A stretch of DNA of 32,492 bases from Phycisphaerae bacterium (GTDB lineage: Bacteria > Planctomycetota > Phycisphaerae > Phycisphaerales > SM1A02), in the NCBI GenBank assembly GCA_002689385.1, contig NZFX01000044.1, forward strand, positions 1-32,492, in the 5' to 3' direction. The notes below the pieces were generated by a model that was not told the origin of the DNA, ran no database searches, and saw nothing but the letters and a program-made list of their open reading frames with translations. This document shows positions 14,685-22,295 of the stretch, piece after piece (positions within the stretch are counted from its first letter, which is position 1; the number at the start of each line of letters is the position of its first letter). Made by a program: the position numbers and the translations under genes.

Positions 14685-15032
14685 GTCAGTCTCTCCTTGG
14701 TCAAGCGGTTTGCAACGATTCTTGGTTGCATAATCCGTGGCTTTTTCAAGACCCAAATTGCCAACACGGCATTTTGAGGACTCCATTTGTGCGCTGAATG
14801 GTCATCAGAGCGAGGAGTCAATGCCTCGTTCCCGGCTGGGTCGTGGAGGCACCTTCATGAGTTTCAATTGTCAAAGGCGAAAATCAGCTTTCTGATAAGA
14901 GCCACCCCCAACTATGCTTCATATTCGAGATTGTGAACCGTTTTGTTCTATTTTGTTCAAAAAAAGACGAAAAGTTTGTTCTCGATGTAGAATATGCCCT
15001 TTAAACGAATCTTTTTTGGAGACAACATACTA
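14685..15032. other. Gene-free divergent region with short repeats
   Basis: A 348-bp gap between the sigma gene and the small membrane-protein gene. Three copies of TTTGTTC (14942, 14952 and 14975) lie close together, the first two exactly 10 bp apart. TAGAAT at 14988-14993 is a candidate -10 for the plus-strand gene. ATCAG-CTTT-CTGAT (14883-14896) and CGAGG/CCTCG (14811-14828) can form hairpins. No further gene is supported here. Confidence 0.45.
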
Positions 15033-15326
15033 ATGACACAGTCGAAAACACGTAAGAACGCAAAAAATCATGCTCACCATGCATCAAATCCAAGCCCGCA
15101 AGCATCAAAGAAAAGCAGTCCATTGCGAATCTTTGTGATGTATTTTGTGATTTTCGGAACGATTCTCGCCTTTGTCGGTTTGATGGGCGACGATTCCTTG
15201 CCGGGTTCTGATTTGTTTCTGTGGTTGCTTGTTGCGATGAACTTTGTTATCTCAAGTATCGCAACTGTTTCACACCTTAAGGGTGGCAAAACATCCAAAA
15301 TCGACGAAATTTCGAAGAAGTGGTAA
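15033..15326 (+). CDS. Small two-helix membrane protein, unknown function
   Basis: A 97-residue protein. The N-terminal ~35 residues are polar, rich in Lys, Asn, His and Ser. Two membrane helices follow (about 36-52, IFVMYFVIFGTILAFVGL; and 58-80, FLWLLVAMNFVISSIATV), then a basic tail with DEISKKW. The ATG at 15033 is chosen because GGAG precedes it by 11 nt and a TAGAAT hexamer sits directly before the alternative ATG at 14994. It ends 4 bp before the saccharopine-dehydrogenase gene, so the two are probably cotranscribed. I recognise no family. Confidence 0.65.
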   Translation: MTQSKTRKNAKNHAHHASNPSPQASKKSSPLRIFVMYFVIFGTILAFVGLMGDDSLPGSDLFLWLLVAMNFVISSIATVSHLKGGKTSKIDEISKKW

Positions 15327-15330
15327 TCAA

Positions 15331-16479
15331 ATGGTTATGAACGCAGTTGTTCTTGGCGCAGGCATGATCGGCTCTGTTATCGCTGAAGACCTTGCAGAAA
15401 GTGGCTTTCAAGTCACAATTGCAGACCGGAGTGCCTCGGCACTTGGTCGAATTGCTGAACGCTCGAATGGGACTATTGCTATTCGTGAAGTTGATTGCAG
15501 TGACCAGGAAATACTTACATCGCTTGTTAGTGAAGCGGATGTCGTTTTCGGTGCCTTGCCAAGTTGGCTTGGTTTAGACGCTTTGCAAACTGTGATTAAA
15601 GCAGGCAAGCCATACTGTGACATTTCGTTCATGGCAGAAGACCCACGAAAATGGGGTGACCTTGCAAAAGAACATGGTGTTACATGCATTGTAGATTTCG
15701 GTGTTGCACCAGGCATGAGTCATCTGCTTTGTGCCCACGCAGTGCATCTTTTAGATTCATGCGACCGCCTCGACATTGTCGTGGGGGGCTTACCTATCGA
15801 ACGCTCTTGGCCATGGGAATACAAAGCACCGTTTAGCCCGCGCGATGTTATTGAGGAATATATTCGGCCGGCAAGGCTTGTGGAACATGGACAGATTGTC
15901 ACTCGCGAAGCGCTCAGTGAAGGTGTGCTCATGGACCTCCCAGGTGTAGGCACTTTGGAAGCATGTAACTCGGATGGATTGCGAACATTGTGTGACACGC
16001 TTGATGTGCCGTTCATGAAAGAGCGAACGTTGCGGTATCCTGGACACATTGAGTTAATGAAGGTACTTCGTGCGGGAGGGTTTTTTGCGAACAATTCAAT
16101 TGAAGTGGGTGGTCAACAAATTCAACCAATTGACTTGACTGCAAAAATATTGATAGACGGCTGGAAGTATGAACAGGGCGAAGCGGACCTTACGGTTATG
16201 CGTGTTGAAGCTGAAGGAACACTCGGCGAAGAACGAGTGAAGTTGTTCTGGGATTTGCTCGATTATTATGATGCAGATAAAGACCAATCAAGCATGGCAA
16301 GGACTACCGCATTTCCTGCCGCTGCAATGGGGCGAATGCTTGCTGATAAAACGATTGGCATTCCTGGCGTGCATCCTCCTGAAACATTTGGCAATAATGA
16401 AACAGTAGTCAATCGCTTACTCGCAGATCTTGAAGCACGCGATATTCATTTTCAAAAAACAATTGAGTCTGTTCGATGA
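15331..16479 (+). CDS. Saccharopine dehydrogenase family protein
   Basis: An NAD(P)-dependent oxidoreductase of 382 residues related to Lys9-type saccharopine dehydrogenase (L-glutamate-forming). The Rossmann motif VVLGAGMIGSVIAEDLAESG is at residues 5-24, with an acidic residue after strand 2 (TIADRS). The segment DISFMAEDP and the family-typical CIVDFGVAPGMSHLL follow, then PGVGTLEACNSDGLRTL and RYPGH in the substrate half. The likely reaction is saccharopine to glutamate plus aminoadipate semialdehyde, which the ALDH7 enzyme at 728 would oxidise. Related enzymes act on carboxynorspermidine or lysine, so the substrate is not settled. The start at 15331 (or 15337) is set by the Rossmann fold; an upstream in-frame ATG would overlap the previous gene by 83 bp. 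Its stop overlaps the next start (ATGA). Confidence 0.87.
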   Translation: MVMNAVVLGAGMIGSVIAEDLAESGFQVTIADRSASALGRIAERSNGTIAIREVDCSDQEILTSLVSEADVVFGALPSWLGLDALQTVIKAGKPYCDISFMAEDPRKWGDLAKEHGVTCIVDFGVAPGMSHLLCAHAVHLLDSCDRLDIVVGGLPIERSWPWEYKAPFSPRDVIEEYIRPARLVEHGQIVTREALSEGVLMDLPGVGTLEACNSDGLRTLCDTLDVPFMKERTLRYPGHIELMKVLRAGGFFANNSIEVGGQQIQPIDLTAKILIDGWKYEQGEADLTVMRVEAEGTLGEERVKLFWDLLDYYDADKDQSSMARTTAFPAAAMGRMLADKTIGIPGVHPPETFGNNETVVNRLLADLEARDIHFQKTIESVR

Positions 16480-17543
16480 CGAACATCGGCATTATTGGAG
16501 CGGGGATGATTGCGGATGTGCATGCTGAAACAGCAAAACGTATCGGAACTAATGTCGTTGCGGTGTTTGACCCAAGGTCAAAGCGCGCAGAAAATTTCGC
16601 AACAAAGCATGCTTGTGTTCACGAAGTTTCTGTTGAAGCACTTTTAGCAAGAGAAGATATAGACGGTGTTGTTGTTGCAGTTCCAAATGACCAACATGCG
16701 GAACTTGCAATCGCATCAATGGAGGCGGAGAAACACGTCCTCCTCGAAAAACCTATGGCGATGTCATTACAAGAGTGCAATGACATTCTTGCCGCACGGG
16801 ATGCAACAGGCAAAGTTCTGCAGATGGGTTTTGTTTGTCGCTATTCACCAGCTGCGATAAAAGCAAAGAATATGATTGACCAAGGAGACATCGGCGAAAT
16901 ACAGCATGTGCAAGCAACGCTTCTTCGTCAACGGGGTATTCCGGGTTTAGGTGGATGGTTTACAACGAAAGCACGAAGTGGTGGTGGTTGTCTTATCGAT
17001 ATTGGCGTTCACTTGATTGATGTTGTAATGCACATTACTTCGAAGACTTCCCCCTCGCGCATGCGTGGCAAATGCACCCAACAATTTACAGAAAAAACGT
17101 ATGCCTATGAAGAAATGTGGTCAACGCCAAAGGAGGGGGGCACTTTCGATGTCGAGGATCGTGTGCGAGCACTTCTTACAGATGAAAGCGGTACTACGTT
17201 TCAGTTTGATGTTGCGTGGGCAACGCATTTGCCGGACAAGACGGTCAAAGACGGACTTCTTATCGAAGGGTCTTTAGGTGCGCTGGTTGTTGATCTTTGG
17301 AATGATTCAATAACATTTGGCTATTCAGAGAATGGAACTCCCTCAACGAAAGTCATTGATGTTTCAGTTGTGGACGCATGGGAAGATGCATTTGATGGAG
17401 AGCACAAAGCATTTGTGCGTGCGATGGAGTCGGGAACGCTCGGTCATGATGCCGGATCTGGTGAAGACGGGCGCCTTGTTCAACGTATTGTTGAATCGGT
17501 ATATGCATCCAATACAACTAGCCAAGAAGTGCCGGTTAAATAG
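16476..17543 (+). CDS. Gfo/Idh/MocA family oxidoreductase
   Basis: A 355-residue NAD(P)-dependent dehydrogenase. The N-terminal Rossmann domain has GIIGAGMIADVHAETAKRIG at residues 4-23, and the motif EKPMAMSLQECN (about 92-103) carries the family Lys-Pro pair. The C-terminal alpha/beta domain contains GGGCLIDIGVHLIDVVM (about 169-185), where the Asp and His are the usual catalytic pair. It overlaps the saccharopine-dehydrogenase stop by ATGA and ends 13 bp before a bidirectional terminator. Family members act on sugars, inositols and related polyols, so the substrate cannot be told; coupling to the saccharopine gene suggests a shared amino-acid or sugar-acid pathway. Confidence 0.88.
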   Translation: MTNIGIIGAGMIADVHAETAKRIGTNVVAVFDPRSKRAENFATKHACVHEVSVEALLAREDIDGVVVAVPNDQHAELAIASMEAEKHVLLEKPMAMSLQECNDILAARDATGKVLQMGFVCRYSPAAIKAKNMIDQGDIGEIQHVQATLLRQRGIPGLGGWFTTKARSGGGCLIDIGVHLIDVVMHITSKTSPSRMRGKCTQQFTEKTYAYEEMWSTPKEGGTFDVEDRVRALLTDESGTTFQFDVAWATHLPDKTVKDGLLIEGSLGALVVDLWNDSITFGYSENGTPSTKVIDVSVVDAWEDAFDGEHKAFVRAMESGTLGHDAGSGEDGRLVQRIVESVYASNTTSQEVPVK

Positions 17544-17555
17544 GTAACACCAATG

Positions 17556-17587
17556 AAAAAAACGGCCGCAGATGCGACCGTTTTTTT
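17556..17587. terminator. Bidirectional rho-independent terminator
   Basis: AAAAAAACGG and CCGTTTTTTT pair perfectly, and CGC/GCG continue the stem after one C-A mismatch, with an AGAT loop. A-tract and T-tract make it work in both directions, between the convergent Gfo/Idh and TlpA genes. Confidence 0.9.
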
Positions 17588-17604
17588 ATTGAATCAATAT
17601 GCGT

Positions 17605-18753
17605 TTAGTTTTCTACATTTGCTTTATATTCGTTTAAGGTGTCGCGTATCGATGTATTCATCGAATCGTCGCCCATAAACTCGACAGCTTTTTCTTGCCA
17701 TGCAATTGCTTTGTATTTTTTACCCATATCCCAGTAACATCGAGCAAGTGTGTCGAGAATCATTGGGTTTTCATTATCCATGAGTTGACTTGCGCGCGTT
17801 GCAACTTGCAAAGCAAAGTCAAGGTCACGAAGGTCTTCTGGTATATCGTCAACGATGCCCCAAGCCATAGTATTTAGCGCTTGCGCGTTGTCCCATAATT
17901 TTTTTGCCATTTTTTTAGCCCATGCATAGGCAGCTTTTTTATCTTTTTTGCCTTCGAGCAACGCTTTAAATTTCGCATCAGCCATTTGGTCATTATCGCC
18001 GTACTTTTCTGTAAAAATGTCAATTGCAGAAATCCATGCATCCCAGTCGCCGGATTCGCGGGCTGTTTGGTACACACTACCCATTTCTTGCATTGCAATT
18101 TCTTGCTCAGCTTCAACTCGGAACGCTGTTGCCGCAGCTTCAAGATCCCAAGTGCCTTGGATAACTTCCTTCAGTGGTTTGTCCATAGACATTGGGTGGC
18201 CAATCCATGCAACTTGACCATCGCCGTTGATGATAAACGCAGTTGGAATACCTCCTTGGTTTGATGCTTCCATAAAGACTCGCGATGTTGAGCGGTCTGG
18301 ATCAACAGCAACGGTGTAACGCATCCGATCGTTGTTTAGTTTGTTGTCACTCTTGTTAGTTTTTGCAAGAAATTCTGTGACAATCTCAGGTGCCTTTTCG
18401 CTTGATACGCCAATGACTTTTAGTTTGTCCCCGTACTCTTCTTGGATGCCACTGAGGTGTGGCATGGAACTTACACAGGGGCCGCACCAAGTTGCCCAAA
18501 ACTCCATTACGTAGACTTGTCCATCTTCGAATCCATCAATGGCATCACCCTTAACCCAGTGGTCAACAGTTACGGCAGGAGCTTTGTCGCCAATAAAGAG
18601 TGGTGTTGGCGCACCGAGTTCATCTTTTGATTCTTCCGCGAGCGCTGGTTTTTCAATCGGTACCATTGGCACAGCATCCGGATGATCTTGTGCAAAAGTA
18701 GAAGTTGCAAGACATGCAACGGCGGTAAAACTAAGTAGTGTTTGTAATTTCAT
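17605..18753 (-). CDS. Secreted TlpA-like thiol-disulfide oxidoreductase with a helical C-terminal domain
   Basis: An exported 382-residue protein. Residues 1-21 are a signal peptide with cleavage after TFA. A thioredoxin/TlpA domain covers about 52-200, with FWATWCGPCVSSMPHL (C90, C93) and the cis-Pro in GGIPTAF. The C-terminal ~170 residues are alpha-helical and TPR-like (ALNTMAWGIVDD, MILDTLARCYWDMGKKYKAI). It would act in the periplasm, reducing or isomerising disulfides or supporting cytochrome c maturation; which one cannot be told. GGAG lies 9 nt before the ATG at 18753. It follows the CPBP gene in the same direction with a 48-bp gap. Confidence 0.9.
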   Translation of the reverse strand: MKLQTLLSFTAVACLATSTFAQDHPDAVPMVPIEKPALAEESKDELGAPTPLFIGDKAPAVTVDHWVKGDAIDGFEDGQVYVMEFWATWCGPCVSSMPHLSGIQEEYGDKLKVIGVSSEKAPEIVTEFLAKTNKSDNKLNNDRMRYTVAVDPDRSTSRVFMEASNQGGIPTAFIINGDGQVAWIGHPMSMDKPLKEVIQGTWDLEAAATAFRVEAEQEIAMQEMGSVYQTARESGDWDAWISAIDIFTEKYGDNDQMADAKFKALLEGKKDKKAAYAWAKKMAKKLWDNAQALNTMAWGIVDDIPEDLRDLDFALQVATRASQLMDNENPMILDTLARCYWDMGKKYKAIAWQEKAVEFMGDDSMNTSIRDTLNEYKANVEN

Positions 18754-18801
18754 TTTAGGGACTCCTTATCCTTTAAAAGTTCAATGCAAAGTGTAACGGT
18801 T

Positions 18802-19560
18802 TTACTCTGCAAGTGTTGCAAGCATAATGGTGGCTACGACGTCGTATGCCGCATGAGTTGCTGCAGCGATTCCGAAACCGCGACAAATGTAGAGGATGCC
18901 AAGATACACGCCTGCTACGCTGTAAAAGAAGAGCGTTAATGCAGAAAGAGAACCAGTGCTAGGCATATCATGATAAAGAGCAAAGAGCAGAGCTGAAGCA
19001 ATAACTCCGATGGTCAGCCCAGTCAAATTGCTTTGTTTGAACAGATTGCAAATGACAGTATGCACAAGCGCAATTAATAGCATTCGAAACACAAGCTCTT
19101 CATACAGACCAGCCCCGATGCTGATTGCAATTTTATTGAATTCGCTGAGTTCCGCAATTGGAGATGGGTTAGATGCAACAACCATCCCACCGAGTACAGC
19201 ACCAAACAATAAAAGCGGGATTGCATAGGCAATCGATTCGATAGTCATAAAAAATAAAACGCTCAGTTTTATGGTCCAGCGGTTACCGTCGAAGATATGC
19301 CAAAGAAAAAGTATTGTGATGATTGCAACGCCACCAAGCCAAAGCCCTTGGGTTGGCGGCATATCGAATGCCTCAAAGAAACGAACGAGGTGGTCGTGCG
19401 CTTTAATTTGAATCGTATTTCCAATGGACGAAAGTGCAAATTCATAAAATATAATGAACGGCAATAAAAAAACTAAAATGTACAGTGGTTGTCGAGACAG
19501 TTCACTGTATTGAAGTTTTGTCGTACTACCTTGTTTTGCAAAGCGAATTGGTTGCGCCAT
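18802..19560 (-). CDS. CPBP-family intramembrane metalloprotease-like protein
   Basis: A 252-residue integral membrane protein with about six to eight helices. The CPBP (CAAX protease/bacteriocin-processing, Abi) signature is present: YEELVFR (E154, E155, R159), then LYHD (H197) and THAAYD (H236). Family members are glutamic intramembrane endopeptidases; bacterial ones may process bacteriocins or prenylated-like substrates. TATCAT ends 7 nt before the ATG, with no Shine-Dalgarno sequence. It lies 60 bp downstream of rpsT. No peptide substrate is seen nearby. Confidence 0.85.
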   Translation of the reverse strand: MAQPIRFAKQGSTTKLQYSELSRQPLYILVFLLPFIIFYEFALSSIGNTIQIKAHDHLVRFFEAFDMPPTQGLWLGGVAIITILFLWHIFDGNRWTIKLSVLFFMTIESIAYAIPLLLFGAVLGGMVVASNPSPIAELSEFNKIAISIGAGLYEELVFRMLLIALVHTVICNLFKQSNLTGLTIGVIASALLFALYHDMPSTGSLSALTLFFYSVAGVYLGILYICRGFGIAAATHAAYDVVATIMLATLAE

Positions 19561-19620
19561 AGGTAGAATGATACAGCACTGCCGAAAGTGCCGAATTTAT
19601 GTATATAGAATGAAGTACAG

Positions 19621-19890
19621 TTACGCTTGCTTTAAATCACGTAGCTGGCGAGAAAAACGACTCTTCCGACGAGCAGCAGTGTTCTTGTGCATTGTGCTTG
19701 TGCAAGAGACTTTGTCCATAAGCGAACAAAAGCTTTTGAACTCAGTTTCAGCCAACGAAACATCTTTCGCTGTAATCGCATCCAAGAAGGATTTTGATTG
19801 CGCTTTAATGCGTTTCTTTCGCCAGTGGTTTACAGCACGGCGTTTAGCGTTTTGTCGAACATCTTTTTTGGCTGATCGTGATTGTGGCAC
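19621..19890 (-). CDS. rpsT: 30S ribosomal protein S20
   Basis: An 89-residue basic helical protein that binds 16S rRNA in the small subunit. The N-terminal PQSRSAKKDVRQNAKRRAVN and the C-terminal MHKNTAARRKSRFSRQLRDL are S20 signatures. The GTG at 19890 is chosen: GGAG ends 8 nt before it and the protein then starts as S20 proteins do (M-P-x-S-x-S-A-K-K). The ATG at 19938 would add 16 residues and lies at the predicted transcription start. It is a single-gene unit with a good promoter and a leader hairpin. Length and charge are normal. Confidence 0.95.
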   Translation of the reverse strand: MPQSRSAKKDVRQNAKRRAVNHWRKKRIKAQSKSFLDAITAKDVSLAETEFKSFCSLMDKVSCTSTMHKNTAARRKSRFSRQLRDLKQA

Positions 19891-19916
19891 AGTTGTGTCT
19901 CCGAGTTTCTCTACAT

Positions 19917-19932
19917 GCTCCAACAGAGGAGC
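19917..19932 (-). promoter_or_regulatory. Hairpin in the rpsT leader
   Basis: GCTCC and GGAGC form a 5-bp stem with a 6-nt loop in the ~45-nt 5' leader of rpsT, 15 nt upstream of its Shine-Dalgarno sequence. S20 is known to repress its own translation in other bacteria; whether this hairpin serves that here is inference. Confidence 0.35.
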
Positions 19933-19941
19933 GAACATGGA

Positions 19942-19969
19942 ATTATCCCAAAATCCAGCAGGAAGTCAA
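19942..19969 (-). promoter_or_regulatory. Sigma-70-type promoter of rpsT
   Basis: On the minus strand TTGACT (-35), 16 bp and GATAAT (-10), which is preceded by TG plus one base as in an extended -10. This is the best -35/-10 pair in the window. Confidence 0.75.
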
Positions 19970-20056
19970 GTCACTTATGGCACTTTGATGTAGCGATATC
20001 GTGCTTCCTGTGGTATTCTTCCAATTCTCAGGTGGAAAACACCCCGTTATGACTCA

Positions 20057-20130
20057 GCGGGTGTAGCTCAACTGGATAGAGCGTCGGTCTACGAAACCGA
20101 AGGTTACAGGTTCGAGTCCTGTCATCCGCG
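20057..20130 (+). tRNA. tRNA-Arg (anticodon ACG)
   Basis: A 74-nt tRNA with acceptor stem GCGGGTG/CATCCGC (one G-T pair), discriminator G, anticodon ACG at 20091-20093 in a TCGGT/ACCGA stem, and T-arm with TTCGAGT. It would read CGN codons after A-to-I editing. Confidence 0.96.
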
Positions 20131-20143
20131 TTATTTTCACCCT

Positions 20144-20178
20144 ATGCCCCGAAGCACTTGTTTTGGGGCATTTTTTTT
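20144..20178 (+). terminator. Rho-independent terminator of tRNA-Arg
   Basis: ATGCCCC and GGGGCAT pair perfectly around a 14-nt loop and are followed by eight T. It begins 14 nt after the tRNA. Confidence 0.9.
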
Positions 20179-20198
20179 GTTTACCCCACATTTCTTAT

Positions 20199-20225
20199 GG
20201 TGTCTGATCCCTGGGGTCAGACACC
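20199..20225. repeat. REP-like palindrome (GGTGTCTGA/TCAGACACC)
   Basis: A 27-bp element: nine bases pair perfectly with their inverted copy around TCCCTGGGG, which can pair further. On the minus strand it contains GGTGTCTGACCCC, a sequence I associate with REP-type palindromes linked to TnpA-REP (RAYT) transposases. Only one copy is in the window and no transposase is present. Confidence 0.5.
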
Positions 20226-20276
20226 CCAGTCGGAGGTTGCGATTTTTTTGAAAGGGCTACGGAATGTAGTAAATGT

Positions 20277-21047
20277 TTATGAGCCAGAAATCCCAAATTC
20301 GACAGTAACCACCACGCTAACATCTTTCATAATGGTGGATGTGTCATGTATGCCGTAACTTGAAACCCGTGTAGAGTTGGGTGTTGTGATTTGAATGACA
20401 CCTTGTCGAATGTCTTTAATCGCAGAAACACTTCCACCAGCTTTGTTTGTCACTTCTTCTGCTCTTGTGCGAGCATTTTGTGCAGCGTTTGCCAAAATTT
20501 GAACTTTGACATCGCTTACGCCACTATATGTGTAGGAAGGAGTTCCACCGATGACAAAAATGCCATCTTTTAAGAGGTCAGTAACTTCACCTGCTGTTGC
20601 AGCAATTTTGCCCACTTCTGTCGTCGACACACCTATGTGCTGCGAAAGCTCGTATTCAATGACGTCTCTAGTTTTGTTTCCATCAAAGTCACGGTCGTAA
20701 AAAACAGTCGTTGAAATTGCGCCGCGTGTTATCTCATCGTTGAAAAAACCTTTGTCAGTTAAAAATGAATCGACCCGTTTCATCCCAATATCGAGAGTTT
20801 CGTGTGCGCTTTGAATGCTTTCGCCTGTGCCTTTGACAGTAATCCACCAATCCCCTTGATCGCTGCGTACTCGTTTTGTCGCTTTTCCTTTAACGATAAT
20901 GGATTGTTGTGCAATTTCAGCGTTTGCGAACTTTGAACGGTAAGCATTTGAAGCCACGATGGTGCTTGTTACGATGGATGCGACGATGCCGACCGCGATG
21001 ACTGCAGCGGAATTGAATGCCATGAGTTTGATACGATATTCTGCCAT
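20277..21047 (-). CDS. SIMPL-domain (DUF541) protein
   Basis: A 256-residue membrane-anchored protein. A hydrophobic helix (SAAVIAVGIVASIVTSTIVA) at about residues 12-31 is an uncleaved anchor or signal. The rest is a SIMPL/DUF541 domain (IIVKGKATKRVRSDQGDWWI, then VKVQILANAAQNARTRAEEV, NKAGGSVSAIKDIRQG). The family is periplasmic or outer-facing, forms oligomers and has no firmly known biochemical activity. The ATG at 21047 is chosen: AAGGA lies 8 nt upstream and the helix then falls near the N-terminus, while the ATG at 21164 would add 39 residues overlapping the PDH promoter. Confidence 0.85.
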   Translation of the reverse strand: MAEYRIKLMAFNSAAVIAVGIVASIVTSTIVASNAYRSKFANAEIAQQSIIVKGKATKRVRSDQGDWWITVKGTGESIQSAHETLDIGMKRVDSFLTDKGFFNDEITRGAISTTVFYDRDFDGNKTRDVIEYELSQHIGVSTTEVGKIAATAGEVTDLLKDGIFVIGGTPSYTYSGVSDVKVQILANAAQNARTRAEEVTNKAGGSVSAIKDIRQGVIQITTPNSTRVSSYGIHDTSTIMKDVSVVVTVEFGISGS

Positions 21048-21131
21048 TGGGAATTTCCTTGTTTTGTATTTTTGGCTCGGAACTACTAACCAATCGCCAT
21101 GGATGCCCCGGTATCTACATTTTGAGGGGTG

Positions 21132-21140
21132 TGGTATAAT
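21132..21140 (+). promoter_or_regulatory. Extended -10 promoter of the PDH operon
   Basis: TGGTATAAT is a perfect extended -10 (TG, one base, TATAAT). No good -35 is seen, which is usual for extended -10 promoters. Start near 21147 leaves a leader of about 25 nt before the E1-alpha ATG. Confidence 0.65.
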
Positions 21141-21170
21141 CTTCAGTTCCATAAAGGTATGCATTTTTTT

Positions 21171-22295
21171 ATGATGAGCACAGAATTCCTAATCCAAACA
21201 CGAGAGAATATTGACGAGATGAAAGACAACGCATTCCAATTGACACAAGCAGAGGCCCCAGGGAAGGAAGTGTTGCTTGGTTGGTTACGACAAATGCTTC
21301 TTATCCGTGAGTTTGAAGTCAGAACCATGCAGGCGTATCAGAATCGCCTTATCGGCGGTTTCTGCCACATTTATATTGGGCAAGAAGCTGTTGCAGTTGG
21401 TTCAATCGCGGCAGTTAATCCCGATGACCCTATCGTGTTAGCGTATCGCGACCATGGACATGCACTCGCGCGAGGGATGGATCCAAAATATTGTATGGCT
21501 GAAATGTTTGGGCGGATTGGTGGTTGCGCAAAAGGCAAGGGTGGGTCCATGCACATGTTTGATGCAGAGCACTATTTATACGGCGGGCATGGAATTGTCG
21601 GTGCACAAACTCCACTGGGAGCCGGTCTAGCTTTCGCAACCAAGTATGAAGACGAAGTTATTAAAGGTGGTAAATCGAGTCATGTTACGCTTTGTTATTT
21701 AGGTGACGGCGCATTGAATCAAGGATGTTTCTATGAGGCGATGAACTTGGCAAGCTTGCAAGATCTCCCCGTTATTTTTGTGCTTGAAAATAACCGCTAC
21801 TCGATGGGAACCTCCATCGAACGGGGCACTTCAATGGCGCACGACTTGCGTGTGAAATCTGAAGCTCATGGTATTCATCACGCAATTGTCGATGGCAAGA
21901 ACGTCATTGATTTATATAAAGATTTTAAATCGATTGCAGATTGGTGTAGAGAAGAATCGAGGCCCTTCTTCGTAGAGGCCGAAACGTATCGATACAAGGG
22001 GCACTCTATGTCGGATCCTCGAAAATATCGAACTAAAGATGAAGAGTTGGTTGAAGAATCAAATGACAGCATCGCCTCGCTTAAAAACTACCTTAGTGAG
22101 GAGTACGATGTGGCGAGCGATGCTCTTAAGCAAATAGCGCAGCAAGTCAAAGCGCAAGTGAAACAAGCAGTTGAGTGGGCGAATAATTCACCTGAAACAC
22201 CCATGAATGAGCTCTACAAAGATGTATTTACCGATCACTGGGGACCATACGCTGGTACTTCAAAACCAGAAATGCTTGATGAAGGAGGTGCATGA
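21171..22295 (+). CDS. pdhA: Pyruvate dehydrogenase E1 component, alpha subunit
   Basis: ThDP-dependent subunit that decarboxylates pyruvate in the PDH complex. About 374 residues. Conserved blocks are YQNRLIGGFCHIYIGQEAV, YRDHGHALARG, GGCAKGKGGSMHMF with a loop near the active site, and the ThDP/Mg motif GDGALNQGCFYEAMNLA at about 178-194. The segment YRYKGHSMSDPRKYRT holds the serine region that is phosphorylated in mitochondria. The start is uncertain: ATGs at 21171 and 21174 follow AAAGG by 13-16 nt; the ATG at 21129 lies inside the promoter and is ruled out. Its stop overlaps the next start, and the sequence resembles the alphaproteobacterial/mitochondrial type. Confidence 0.93.
   Translation: MMSTEFLIQTRENIDEMKDNAFQLTQAEAPGKEVLLGWLRQMLLIREFEVRTMQAYQNRLIGGFCHIYIGQEAVAVGSIAAVNPDDPIVLAYRDHGHALARGMDPKYCMAEMFGRIGGCAKGKGGSMHMFDAEHYLYGGHGIVGAQTPLGAGLAFATKYEDEVIKGGKSSHVTLCYLGDGALNQGCFYEAMNLASLQDLPVIFVLENNRYSMGTSIERGTSMAHDLRVKSEAHGIHHAIVDGKNVIDLYKDFKSIADWCREESRPFFVEAETYRYKGHSMSDPRKYRTKDEELVEESNDSIASLKNYLSEEYDVASDALKQIAQQVKAQVKQAVEWANNSPETPMNELYKDVFTDHWGPYAGTSKPEMLDEGGA

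Noticed and set aside
14935-14948. LexA (SOS) box GAAC...GTTC
   Set aside because: GAAC and GTTC are 6 bases apart, while the Gram-positive box needs 4 and the alphaproteobacterial direct repeat needs 7. No SOS gene is adjacent.
15244-15330. Upstream start of the saccharopine dehydrogenase
   Set aside because: It would overlap the preceding gene by 83 bp and add residues before the Rossmann motif that normally begins the protein.
19568-19993. Plus-strand ORF of 141 codons over rpsT
   Set aside because: It is the antisense shadow of S20. The minus strand has a clear S20 sequence, a Shine-Dalgarno sequence and a promoter.
20158-20358. Plus-strand ORF of 66 codons after tRNA-Arg
   Set aside because: It starts inside the terminator, spans the REP-like palindrome and runs antisense into the SIMPL gene.
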